Part shown: piece by piece, positions 1 through 8,327 of the stretch | How the letters are laid out: every line of letters begins with the position of its first letter | Numbering within the stretch: position 1 is the stretch's first letter | Assembly: GCF_028368975.1 (NCBI RefSeq) | Contig: NZ_JAQNDM010000002.1 | Span: 8,240,425-8,304,424, forward strand | Source: Stigmatella ashevillena | GTDB lineage: Bacteria > Myxococcota > Myxococcia > Myxococcales > Myxococcaceae | DNA: 64,000 nucleotides | Direction: 5' to 3' | The notes under the pieces: model-generated | What the model saw: only the letters and a program-made list of their open reading frames with translations | Databases searched by the model: none | Told to the model about the DNA's origin: nothing | Made by a program: the position numbers and the translations under genes

Positions 1-2116
1 AGCCGTCTGGGGAGAAGGCAGCGCTTCGGACAGAGCCTGTATGCCCCTTGAGGGAGGCCAGGGAACGGTCGGAGTGGCTGTTCCAGAGGCGGGCGATGCC
101 GTCCTTGCTCGCGGTGACGATGCGTGAGCCGTCCCGGGAGAAGGCCGCGCCCCAGACAGCGTCCCCATGATCGAAGGTTGCCAGGAGTTGGCCGGAATGC
201 CCGTCCCAGAGGATGGCCGTCGAGTCTTCGCTGGCGGTGACGAGGAGCGAGCCGTCCGGGGAGAAGCTCGCGCTCTGGACACTGTTCTGATGCCCCTGGA
301 GGGTAGCCAGGCGTTCGCCGGAGTGGCTGTTCCAGAGGATGGCGGTCTTGTCGTCACTGGCGGTGACGATGCGTGAGCCGTCCGGCGAGAAGGCCGCGCT
401 CCGGACAGGGTCCTGATGTCCTTGAAGGGTGGCCAGGAGCTGGCCGGAGCGGCCGTCCCAGAGGATGGCGGTCTTGTCGTCACTGGCGGTGACGATGCGT
501 GAGCCGTCCGGCGAGAAGGCCGCACTCCGGACGCGGTTGTCGTGCTTCTTCAGGACACTCGAATACTTGAGGTCCGAGACGCCCATCATGATGCCGAGGA
601 ATGTCTCCGGGGGCGGGGGGACCTGGAGTTGCTCGGCAATGACGAGCGTCGAGAGGAGCGCTTCGATCGATTCTGCCCCGGAGCCTCTCTGCTTGCCGAG
701 GGCCGCGGCGAGCTGCGCGGTTTCGTGCATCAGCGATGTGGAGGCCTGCTGGGCCTCTTGGTTCTTCAGGAGCAGCACCACCACCATCCCCATGAGCACC
801 ACCAGGGCGGAGGCCAGGACCACGAGAATCGCCCGGCGCGTGCGGTCTTGAGCGGCGATGTCCTGAGAGGCGTCGAGGAACTCCCGCTCCTCTTGCGTCA
901 GATCCTCCCGGTGGCGGGCCCATTGCCGCGCCTGTTCCAGCACCTCTCCGCGCAGCAGCAGGTCCTGGGTCCGGTCCTGCTCCAGCCACTGCTCGAGGGG
1001 CTTGGTGAGGAGCCGGTCTGCCTCCCGGGCTCGCACCCACGCTTCGTCGAACACGGTGGCGAAGATCTTGTTGCGGACCCGCAGCCACCGGCCCGAGGCG
1101 TCCCGCCGCTCCGTCACCATGCCCGTGAGCCGGAACTCCTGCTGAATGGGATCGCTGCCCACCGCCGCGATGGACGCGCCCGCCAGCAGCCGCCGGTAGA
1201 GGCTCAGCATCCTCGGAATCTGCTCGTTTTGTTGACCGCGCGAGAAGCGATCCTCGGCGTAGCGCAGGTTGGGTTCCTCCTGTCGGCCGTTCTCCAGGAA
1301 GAGCTTCCGCACCCATCCCCCCACTCGTGCTGGAGGCGAGAGGGCCTGAAGGGGGACCTCGCCCTCGCGGACCAGGGCATGGGCGATCCGGAGGGTCATA
1401 TAAGGATGGCCATCGGTCCACGTCAGGATGGCATCGAGCAACGCCCGGGGGGCGTGCCCCAATCCTTCCAGTCCCGGGAGCAGCCGCTCTGCCTCGGCCG
1501 GGATGAAGTCCTCCAGGGGGATGGAGAGGCCGATGTTGAAGGGCGTTCGCGTCTCGTCCTTCATCAGCTCCCGGGGCGCTGCGACGCCCAGCAGGCAGAA
1601 GCTGAGCCGCTTGAAGTCCGGATCCTCCTCTCGCTTCTCGTGCATGGCCCGGAGCGAGGCGAAGAAATCGTCGGCCACGGTGGGCACGGACAGGATCGTG
1701 TCGATCTCGTCGATGAAGATGACCACGGGCCCCGCCACTTCCTGGAGCACCGTGTTCCGGCAGAAGTGTGTCCAGCGGGCGGGCAGCGACTCCTTCGCAT
1801 GGGCTTCCCAGAAGGACTCGACGTGCTCTTCGAGACCGAGTTCCTCCGCCACGCACGTCACCAAGCTGTAGAACCACGTCTCGGCCGTGACGTTGCCGCC
1901 GATTTCGTTGAGGTCCACGGCGGCATAGCGGATTCCCGCCCGGCGCAGCTTCTCGCGCGTCTTCAAGGCCAGGCTCGTCTTGCCGATCTGCCGGGGCGCG
2001 AGCACGTAACAGAACTCGCCCCGTCGCAGCGCCTCGGGGAGTTCCTGGTCCGCGGGCCGCTCGACGTAGAGCAGCCCCTCCCGGACGGCCCCGCCCGCCT
2101 GGAAGAGGGTGTTCAC
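1..2116 (-). CDS. AAA-like ATPase / transmembrane / WD40-repeat protein (partial, runs off left edge)
   Basis: About 705 residues are visible and the C-terminus lies outside the window. The start is a GTG at 2116 overlapping the upstream gene's stop as GTGA, which implies translational coupling. From the N-terminus: an AAA-like NTPase with a P-loop at residues 41-48 (PRQIGKTS) and a Walker B strand ending FIDEID; a helical linker; one transmembrane helix (around LVVLASALVVLMGMVVVLLL); then WD40 blades of about 42 residues, each with an AFSPDGSRIVTASDD core and a closing LW. The build (ATPase, membrane anchor, beta-propeller sensor) is that of STAND-like signalling or conflict proteins; the family role is known, the function here is inferred. 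The blades are nearly identical to each other at the DNA level. Confidence 0.88.
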   Translation of the reverse strand, partial: MNTLFQAGGAVREGLLYVERPADQELPEALRRGEFCYVLAPRQIGKTSLALKTREKLRRAGIRYAAVDLNEIGGNVTAETWFYSLVTCVAEELGLEEHVESFWEAHAKESLPARWTHFCRNTVLQEVAGPVVIFIDEIDTILSVPTVADDFFASLRAMHEKREEDPDFKRLSFCLLGVAAPRELMKDETRTPFNIGLSIPLEDFIPAEAERLLPGLEGLGHAPRALLDAILTWTDGHPYMTLRIAHALVREGEVPLQALSPPARVGGWVRKLFLENGRQEEPNLRYAEDRFSRGQQNEQIPRMLSLYRRLLAGASIAAVGSDPIQQEFRLTGMVTERRDASGRWLRVRNKIFATVFDEAWVRAREADRLLTKPLEQWLEQDRTQDLLLRGEVLEQARQWARHREDLTQEEREFLDASQDIAAQDRTRRAILVVLASALVVLMGMVVVLLLKNQEAQQASTSLMHETAQLAAALGKQRGSGAESIEALLSTLVIAEQLQVPPPPETFLGIMMGVSDLKYSSVLKKHDNRVRSAAFSPDGSRIVTASDDKTAILWDGRSGQLLATLQGHQDPVRSAAFSPDGSRIVTASDDKTAILWNSHSGERLATLQGHQNSVQSASFSPDGSLLVTASEDSTAILWDGHSGQLLATFDHGDAVWGAAFSRDGSRIVTASKDGIARLWNSHSDRSLASLKGHTGSVRSAAFSPDG

Positions 2117-3786
2117 CGGGGGGCCACCCGGGAGAGCACCCGTGTGAAGTACTCCCGGTGCAGGGTGCAGGTGGGCTCCAGCCTGTTCGCCGCAGTCCGG
2201 CGGACCAGCCAAGCCTTCTTCAGGAGATCTTCCTGGTCGGGGGGCACCGCCGTGGTCGGCTCCCGCAGCACCGCCCAGAGCAGCTCTGCGAGGGATTCCC
2301 GCTCCACGAAGTGCCGCAGGGAGTCGAGGTGGGCCGCAAAGACCTCCGATTCTGGCTCCAGCGCCAGTGCCCGGGTGCCGCCCACCGCCAACGTCGCATC
2401 GAACAGCACCCGTCGGACAAGGTAGGGGTGTCCTCCGGTCAGCGCGTGAAGTCCCTCCAACTCCCGGGGGCTCGCCTGGAGCCCATGCCTCTGCGACAGC
2501 TGGGCGATGTCCTCGGCGGAGAAGGGAGGCAGCGCGACGGGCTCGGCGATGTTGAAGGGGGACTGCTGGGGGTTGTCGATCATCCGTGAGGGGGTGGTCG
2601 AGATGGCCATCAGCAAGCGCAGTTGGTCCCAGGGGGGCGTGGACGCCTTTTGCATCCACGCTCGCAGGCCTCCGAAGAAGTCGCTGGCGTAGGGGCGTCC
2701 CAGGATGGCGTCGGTGGCGTCGATGGCCAGCAGTGTGGGTTGGTCACCGCCGAGGGCGTGGCGTTTCACCATCGCCCCGAGTCGGATCATCGGGCTGGCC
2801 CGGCCCTTGCCGTTTTCGTAGGTGCCGAACCAGGACTCATGGCCCCCCAGTTCGTCCACGAGCGTGTAAGCGATTTGGCGGGTCAGATCCTCCAGGGACG
2901 CCAGCTCGGCGAACTCCAGCAGGTTGATGCGGGCCACGGCGCCCTGGGGCCACTTCTTCTGCCAAGCGTTCTCCAGGTGCTTGAGCAGCCAGCTCTTGCC
3001 GGAGAGCCGGGGGCCGTAGAGGACCGCGGGGGAGCCGGGGCCCTCCAGGTAGGCCAGGGCGCGCCGCTCGCAGTCAGGCCGGGAAACGTACCACCGCGAT
3101 TGGTAGGCCGCGCCGGGAGGTTGGGCGGGGCCGGGGGCGGAAGCGGGTGGCGCATCCGCGAGCAGGAAGCGCAGCACCTCGCGTCCGGGCGTGGCGAACA
3201 CCAGCCCCATCTCCGCCGAGGCGCGATCGGCATCACTGTCGATGAGCACCCGCCTCAGGTGGCCGACCACCGCGCCGTTCACGATGACGGGGCTGCCCGA
3301 ATACCCATGCATCCGGGCGCCGGCCCCGGCTGCCACCATGTCGGAGTACAGGACGATGGCGGAGGCGCCGCGGTTGTCCCGTCCCACGGGATCATGAACG
3401 CGGCCGCTCAGCAGCAAGTGATGGCCCCCCATCTGCTGGGGAAATCCCACCAACTCGAAGGGCTGGTGGCGTTCGACGTCCCCCACCAGCCGCAAGGGGG
3501 CCACGGAAGGCACGTTCGGGCCGAGTTTCAGCAGGGCCACATCCGTGCTGGCATCCACGCGTTCAACGGATGCCGCGTGGATCGAGCCATCGAAGAAGGA
3601 GAGGGAGACGTGGCCGTCTTTCTTCACCCTCCGGACGACGTGCTCACAGGTGACGGCTTTGTCCGGCGCGATGAGGTAGCCCGTCCCCACGGTGCCATCT
3701 TCACAGGTGACCTTCACGCAGGCCGAGCGGAGGGACGCGAGGTCATCTCCCGGCACTGAGGGGACAGCACCCTGCTGGTTCGCCAT
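2113..3786 (-). CDS. Trypsin-like serine protease fused to an AAA-like ATPase
   Basis: 557 residues with no signal peptide, so probably cytoplasmic. The N-terminal ~200 residues are a trypsin/HtrA-type peptidase with an apparently intact triad: His49 (CEHVV), Asp82 (STDVALLKLG) and Ser163 in GYSGSP. After a Pro/Ala linker comes an AAA-like NTPase with a P-loop at about 258-265 (GPRLSGKS) and Walker B LLAIDATDAI, followed by a helical winged-helix-like tail. It is the first gene of a two-gene unit and overlaps the ATPase/WD40 gene by four bases. Trypsin-like domains coupled to NTPases and WD40 partners are known from predicted bacterial immunity and programmed-death systems. Substrate and trigger cannot be told from the sequence. 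Confidence 0.9.
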   Translation of the reverse strand: MANQQGAVPSVPGDDLASLRSACVKVTCEDGTVGTGYLIAPDKAVTCEHVVRRVKKDGHVSLSFFDGSIHAASVERVDASTDVALLKLGPNVPSVAPLRLVGDVERHQPFELVGFPQQMGGHHLLLSGRVHDPVGRDNRGASAIVLYSDMVAAGAGARMHGYSGSPVIVNGAVVGHLRRVLIDSDADRASAEMGLVFATPGREVLRFLLADAPPASAPGPAQPPGAAYQSRWYVSRPDCERRALAYLEGPGSPAVLYGPRLSGKSWLLKHLENAWQKKWPQGAVARINLLEFAELASLEDLTRQIAYTLVDELGGHESWFGTYENGKGRASPMIRLGAMVKRHALGGDQPTLLAIDATDAILGRPYASDFFGGLRAWMQKASTPPWDQLRLLMAISTTPSRMIDNPQQSPFNIAEPVALPPFSAEDIAQLSQRHGLQASPRELEGLHALTGGHPYLVRRVLFDATLAVGGTRALALEPESEVFAAHLDSLRHFVERESLAELLWAVLREPTTAVPPDQEDLLKKAWLVRRTAANRLEPTCTLHREYFTRVLSRVAPR

Positions 3787-3793
3787 GCCCGGA

Positions 3794-5002
3794 TCATGGC
3801 ACGGGAAGCCCCGGCGGGTCAGGCGGGAGACGTGGAAGGGGAGGCGGGCAGGCGGCGGAGATCATCCGGGTGCGCAGCCAGCGCCGGGCAGGCTCCTCCA
3901 GCCAGAGGAAGACCCCCACCGAGGCAAGGACCGAGAGGGCCACGTAGATGGCGAAGAAGAGCCCGGGAGAGGAACCCGCGAGCCTCGGGCCCCACCGGTG
4001 GTCCGCCAGCCGGAGGTAGAAGTAGAGGGGGTTGTGGAGGATGTAGAGCCCGTAGCTGGCCTCGCCCCATCGCACGGCCCAGGAGCGTCCCAGCAGCCAG
4101 GCCAGCGAGCCCCCTCCATAGGCCAGCCCCCAGATGAGCAGCGAGAAGGTGGGCATCAGCGCCAGGTCCCTGAATGCCAGAGCGGCTCCGGACATCGGCG
4201 CGGCGAAGAGCACCAGAGTGGCTCCCGCCGCCACCCAGGTCTGCGCGGGGGCCGCGAGCCCTGCTCCCTGGCCTTGCTTCACGCGCAGGCAGAAGAGTCG
4301 GCCCAGCACGATGCCGAGGAGGAACTGCGGCAGCCGGAGGAGGGGGTTGTACGCCGCCACCTTGAGCCACGTGTCCGGGCCAAAAGGCGGCGCCGGGCTC
4401 GTGGCGCGCCACCCCTCCACCCAGAGCCACAGCAGGACGATGGTCGCCGTGCCACCCAGCGTGGCCGCCGCGGCGCGCCACAGGCCGCGGGGCCTGGCGT
4501 GGACCAGGGGCAGGCAGAGCACGGGGAAGAGCAGGTAGAAGAAGGCTTCAACGGACAGGGACCAGCCCGGGCAATTCCAGACGCAGGCCACCCCAGGCCC
4601 CCAGGCTTGTGTGAGGGTGATGGCAGACAGGCCCACCGTGAAGAGTTCCCAGATCGCCTCGGCTTGCAGACCCCCCATGCTGCGGCGCACGCCGTCGATC
4701 CACGGAGGGGCCATCAACACCAGCCCCAGCGCGTAGACCGGGTACACGCGGGCGAAGCGGGCGGCCCAGAAGGCGCAGCGCTCCACCTTGGGCGCTTCCT
4801 GGGCGCCCAGATGGCTGTACGCCAGGATGAACCCAGACAGGATGAAGAACAGCGTGACGCTGTGCGAGCCCGCGCTCAGCAGGCGATCGAGCCACGCGGG
4901 GAGCCCCTCCCGGGGGGCGTAGTGAAAGGCCACCACGTGCAGGGCCGCGAGGAAGCGGACTCCCGTGAGGGCTCGCAAGGAGGGGCGCTGAGGAGAAGGC
5001 AT
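3794..5002 (-). CDS. Acyltransferase family 3 membrane protein (OafA/YrhL-like)
   Basis: 402 residues from the ATG at 5002; an upstream in-frame start would add a 34-residue extension without family features. The protein is polytopic with about ten hydrophobic segments. The N-terminus has the family signature: LRALTGVRFLAALHVVAFHY, with the conserved Arg and the His believed to act in transfer, followed by SVTLFFILSGFIL. Members transfer acyl groups to sugars of O-antigen, exopolysaccharide or peptidoglycan at the cytoplasmic membrane; which glycan is modified here is unknown. It stands alone, with only 7 bases between its stop and the start of the protease/ATPase gene, and is divergent from the 5158 lipoprotein gene. 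Confidence 0.88.
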   Translation of the reverse strand: MPSPQRPSLRALTGVRFLAALHVVAFHYAPREGLPAWLDRLLSAGSHSVTLFFILSGFILAYSHLGAQEAPKVERCAFWAARFARVYPVYALGLVLMAPPWIDGVRRSMGGLQAEAIWELFTVGLSAITLTQAWGPGVACVWNCPGWSLSVEAFFYLLFPVLCLPLVHARPRGLWRAAAATLGGTATIVLLWLWVEGWRATSPAPPFGPDTWLKVAAYNPLLRLPQFLLGIVLGRLFCLRVKQGQGAGLAAPAQTWVAAGATLVLFAAPMSGAALAFRDLALMPTFSLLIWGLAYGGGSLAWLLGRSWAVRWGEASYGLYILHNPLYFYLRLADHRWGPRLAGSSPGLFFAIYVALSVLASVGVFLWLEEPARRWLRTRMISAACPPPLPRLPPDPPGLPVP

Positions 5003-5157
5003 GCGCTTCCGCGCACTAATCGGACCTGGGGTCAAAGGCCAGCGGCCTCCCGTTCGAGTGTGGGCAGGGTGGAAAAATGGCGGGTGGCTCCAAGGGGAGG
5101 CCACGTTCGAGGCGGCTTGCGTCCCATGCGTGGCCTGGGTTCTACAATGGGCGCTTG

Positions 5158-6759
5158 ATGCGCACCCTTTCGATGTGGGCCCGGCTCCTGGCGCCGCTGC
5201 TGTTGCTCACCTGCTCCGACGCAGGGCTGTACGCCTTGGACGGGCGCGGGCCCAGCGGCAAGGACCGGGCGGACTTCTCCGGGCAGACCTGTATCCCGCT
5301 GGCCAGCGGCGATGCCTTTCCGGTGAAGATTGTCTTCGCTGTCCAGGGCGGGGAGGGCGTTCCCTCGGAGGTGGTGGGCTACATCACCGACGCGCTCAAC
5401 ACGGTCAGCAGCCGCTTCTCCGGCTCCTTCGCCCGGTTCGCCCTGGTGGGCTTCCACACCGTGGCCACCGGCTTCCAGGGAAGCTTCGCGGACGCGGCCA
5501 CCTTCCAGACCGCGCTGCCACGCTACGCCAGCTACCAGGAGACGGGGCCGGTGAGCCTGCGCGCCCCCCTGCGGCTGGCCAAGAGCCTGCTGTCCGGGGA
5601 CATGCAGACCTCCTGCCGCGGCGAGGTGGCTCGCACCCGCTACATCGTCGTCCTGGTGGTGGCCAGCGAGGACCTGAGCTGCCAGAACCCCGCCTTCAAC
5701 GTGGGCATCGACTCGCGCTGCGCGCAGCTGAAGCCCAACAACGAGGCGTGCAATCAGTGCGAGCTGACGGCCGTCACCGGTGAGCTCAAGGCGCTGGCCC
5801 AGCAGTTCGGCGCGGGCGAGGTGGTGGTCCAGCCCATCTACGTGCGCCCTGGGGCTGCGGACCCCGCCACCCGGGACCAGATTGCCGCCATCGCCAACGC
5901 GGGGGGTACCGAGGCCATTGAGACCGAGCCGGTGGCACTGCGCGATGTGATTGGCACCCTCAACTATTCCTCCCTCCAGACATCGCTCGTCCTCAAGCGC
6001 TTCCTGGCCTTCAACCGCAACGTCCAGGTGCGTGCCGGCGAGGTGCTCACCGACAGCGACGGCGACGGCGTGGCGGACCAGGACGAGCTGGCGCTGGGGC
6101 TGGACCCCACGAATCCGGACTCCGATGGGGATGGCCTCATGGATGGAATCGAGCTGCGCATGGGCCTCAATCCCCAGCCGGGCAACGTGGACATCATCCC
6201 CGGCTGCAGCGTCGCGCTGGACGATGATGGCGACCGGCTCAACACCTGCGAGGAGCGTGTGCTGGGCACCGATCCATGCATGGGCGACAGCGATGGGGAT
6301 GGGCTGCCGGACCTGGTGGAGGCGCTCTCGCGCACCAACCCCCTCGTCCCCGAGGACCTGCTGGACACCGACCGGGACGGCATTCCCAACATCCAGGAGG
6401 TGGAGGCCCGGGGAGATCCGCTCAGCGCCGACATCGCCTTCCACACCGAGCGCGGTTACGGCTATTCGCTCGAGCCCTCGGAGCCCACCGTGGATGGCCG
6501 GGCGTGCTACCAGGTGCGCGCCGAGAACATCACCGTGGTGCCCACCCTGCAGCGTCCCCACCCGTTCATCCCCGGGCGCTCCATCGCCGCGGGCACCAAC
6601 GACATCTACCTCTACCTCCAGGTGGGCCGGGACAATGATCCGCGGGGCGCGGGAATCGGTGCCCTCTTCATCCAGTCCGTCGGTTACTCCGAGAAGGAGG
6701 GGAGGACGCCGGTGCTCAATCCTCCCTTCATTCCGGAGGACTTCGTCCTGGGGAACTGA
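5158..6759 (+). CDS. Lipoprotein with degenerate vWA-like domain and TSP3 calcium repeats (paralogue A)
   Basis: 533 residues. The ATG at 5158 is chosen because it begins a lipoprotein signal (MRTLSMWARLLAPLLLLTC, lipid Cys19); an upstream in-frame start would bury it. The order is: a linker ending in a conserved Cys; a vWA-like domain (VKIVFAVQGGEG...); TSP3-type Asp/Gly repeats (DSDGDGVAD, DSDGDGLMD, DTDRDGIPN) that should bind Ca2+; and a C-terminal ~100-residue domain containing GRACYQVRAENI and NDIYLYLQVG. The same order recurs at 8328 and 10295, so these are paralogues. Here the metal-binding MIDAS sequence DxSxS is replaced by AVQGGEG, so this copy has probably lost divalent-metal ligand binding in the vWA domain. 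Likely anchored on the outer membrane. Confidence 0.85.
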   Translation: MRTLSMWARLLAPLLLLTCSDAGLYALDGRGPSGKDRADFSGQTCIPLASGDAFPVKIVFAVQGGEGVPSEVVGYITDALNTVSSRFSGSFARFALVGFHTVATGFQGSFADAATFQTALPRYASYQETGPVSLRAPLRLAKSLLSGDMQTSCRGEVARTRYIVVLVVASEDLSCQNPAFNVGIDSRCAQLKPNNEACNQCELTAVTGELKALAQQFGAGEVVVQPIYVRPGAADPATRDQIAAIANAGGTEAIETEPVALRDVIGTLNYSSLQTSLVLKRFLAFNRNVQVRAGEVLTDSDGDGVADQDELALGLDPTNPDSDGDGLMDGIELRMGLNPQPGNVDIIPGCSVALDDDGDRLNTCEERVLGTDPCMGDSDGDGLPDLVEALSRTNPLVPEDLLDTDRDGIPNIQEVEARGDPLSADIAFHTERGYGYSLEPSEPTVDGRACYQVRAENITVVPTLQRPHPFIPGRSIAAGTNDIYLYLQVGRDNDPRGAGIGALFIQSVGYSEKEGRTPVLNPPFIPEDFVLGN

Positions 6760-6760
6760 A

Positions 6761-6810
6761 CCCCATCAGTGGGGTGTGTACCCCCCACAGGCGCTGGGGG
6801 TTTTCCCCCA
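6761..6810. terminator. Two adjacent GC-rich hairpins, possible terminator
   Basis: Right after the paralogue A stop, CCCCA-TCAG-TGGGG (6761-6774) and TGGGGG-TTTT-CCCCCA (6795-6810) can each form a stem-loop. The block CCCCCACAGGCG occurs twice. There is no U-tract, so termination is plausible but not certain. If it works, it separates paralogue A from the 6927 gene. Confidence 0.4.
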
Positions 6811-6926
6811 CAGGCGTTGAGCGGTGAATGGGCGCTGTTTCCCAAACCCCTGAAATTCCTACTGCCTGGCCAGGGAGAGCGAGCGGATCGGCTCTTGCTA
6901 TGAGCGCTCTTTGAAAAGGAGTCACC

Positions 6927-8288
6927 ATGACATTCAGCCGCATTGCTTCGGTCCTGACCCTCGGGACCTTCTTCTTCCTGGCCCCCAGTGCGCGGGCCCA
7001 GACGAACTCCGTGGACAACCCGGAGTGTCTTGGCAGCCGGTGTGGCAAGCCCCAGGAGGTCGGCGGCGGCGGCGGCTGTGGCGGCGGCTGCTCGGTATGG
7101 GTGGCCTACACGGACGATGGCGTGACGCTGTCCTACACCGACGACGCCGATGGGGACGGCAAGGCGGATGACCGCGACAACTGCCCCTTCGCCTCCAACC
7201 GCGAGCAGACGGACACGGACGGCGATGGCGTGGGCGATGCGTGCGACAACTGCTCGGGGCTCGCCAACTTCCAGCAGCGCGACGCGGACGGCGATGGCCA
7301 GGGCGACGACTGTGACGCCGATGCGGACGGGGACAACGTGGCCAACGCGCAGGACAACTGCCCGCTGGTGCCCAACAAGGACCAGAGCGATCTGGACCAG
7401 GACACGGGCCGCACGGACATTGATGCGGCGAACCGGGGCGGGGATGTGTGCGACCGGGACGATGACAACGACGGCATCGCCGATGGCGAGGACAACTGCC
7501 CCCGCGTCGCCAACCCGGACCAGAAGATGCCCGCGGACGCCACCCAGTGCCGCGTGGACACGGACGGGGACAACATCTCCGACAACGGCGACAACTGCCC
7601 GGGTCTGGCCAACCCGAACCAGAAGGACACGGACCGGGATGGCCAAGGGGACGTGTGCGACGCAGACGTCGACGATGACGGCGTGCTGAACAAGGGCGCG
7701 GACGGCAAGCTCCTGGACAACTGCCCCGAGGTGGCCAACCGCGATCAGGCGGACGACGACGGCGACGGCGTGGGGGATGTGTGCGACACGCGCTACTGCG
7801 TCGTGGTGGACAAGAGCAACCCGGATGACTGCTTGGATCCGCGTGGCCCCTTCACCGTCTCTGGCGGTGGCCGGCTCAGCCTGAAGAAGGGTGAGAACCT
7901 GCGGCTGCCCCTGTTCGCCAACCGCAATGGGGCCTCCATCGAGTACACTTGGACGGTGCAGCAGCGCCCCTCGGGCTCCAAGGCCGTCATTGACAACCCG
8001 ACGGGCGCGGTGACCAACAGCCGCCACTGGCAGTATGCCTACGTCGATGGCCACCTCCCCAGCTTCACCGCGGACGCGGACGGAGAGTATGACATCCAGG
8101 TGCAGGCCCGGCTGGCCTTCGCGGACCGGGCCTACCCGGATCAGCGCACCTCCATCTCCAGCCTCAAGCTGTCGGTGGGCGACGGCAACGGCAGCAGCTG
8201 CGCGGCCCTTCCGGGCTCCGCGGGAGGCGTGGCGCTGGGCGCCACAGTGCTCGGCCTCTTGCTGCGCCGCCGCCGCCGTGAGGAGTAG
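6927..8288 (+). CDS. Secreted TSP3-repeat protein with C-terminal MYXO-CTERM-like anchor
   Basis: 453 residues; AAGGAG lies five bases before the ATG. A Sec signal peptide ends in PSARA-QT. Residues ~70-290 hold about six thrombospondin type 3 repeats of the DNCPxxxNxxQxDxDxDGxGDxCD form, a very acidic, Cys-paired, Ca2+-binding rod. An Ig-like/beta-sandwich segment follows (ENLRLPLFANRNGASIEYTW). The C-terminus is CAALPGSAGG, a hydrophobic stretch, then RRRRREE, the tripartite arrangement of MYXO-CTERM sorting tails (small motif, membrane segment, Arg cluster). It lies between lipoprotein paralogues A and B that also carry TSP3 repeats, so a joint surface structure is likely. The exact function is not known. 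Confidence 0.87.
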   Translation: MTFSRIASVLTLGTFFFLAPSARAQTNSVDNPECLGSRCGKPQEVGGGGGCGGGCSVWVAYTDDGVTLSYTDDADGDGKADDRDNCPFASNREQTDTDGDGVGDACDNCSGLANFQQRDADGDGQGDDCDADADGDNVANAQDNCPLVPNKDQSDLDQDTGRTDIDAANRGGDVCDRDDDNDGIADGEDNCPRVANPDQKMPADATQCRVDTDGDNISDNGDNCPGLANPNQKDTDRDGQGDVCDADVDDDGVLNKGADGKLLDNCPEVANRDQADDDGDGVGDVCDTRYCVVVDKSNPDDCLDPRGPFTVSGGGRLSLKKGENLRLPLFANRNGASIEYTWTVQQRPSGSKAVIDNPTGAVTNSRHWQYAYVDGHLPSFTADADGEYDIQVQARLAFADRAYPDQRTSISSLKLSVGDGNGSSCAALPGSAGGVALGATVLGLLLRRRRREE

Positions 8289-8327
8289 GATTCCACGCTG
8301 AACCTGATTGGCCGGAGACCCGTTTCC

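Noticed and set aside
480-1877. A 465-codon open frame inside the ATPase/WD40 gene on the minus strand, and a 627-codon frame on the plus strand
   Set aside because: Both are Arg/Pro/Gly-rich shadows with no motifs; the overlapping frame has P-loop, membrane helix and WD40 repeats.
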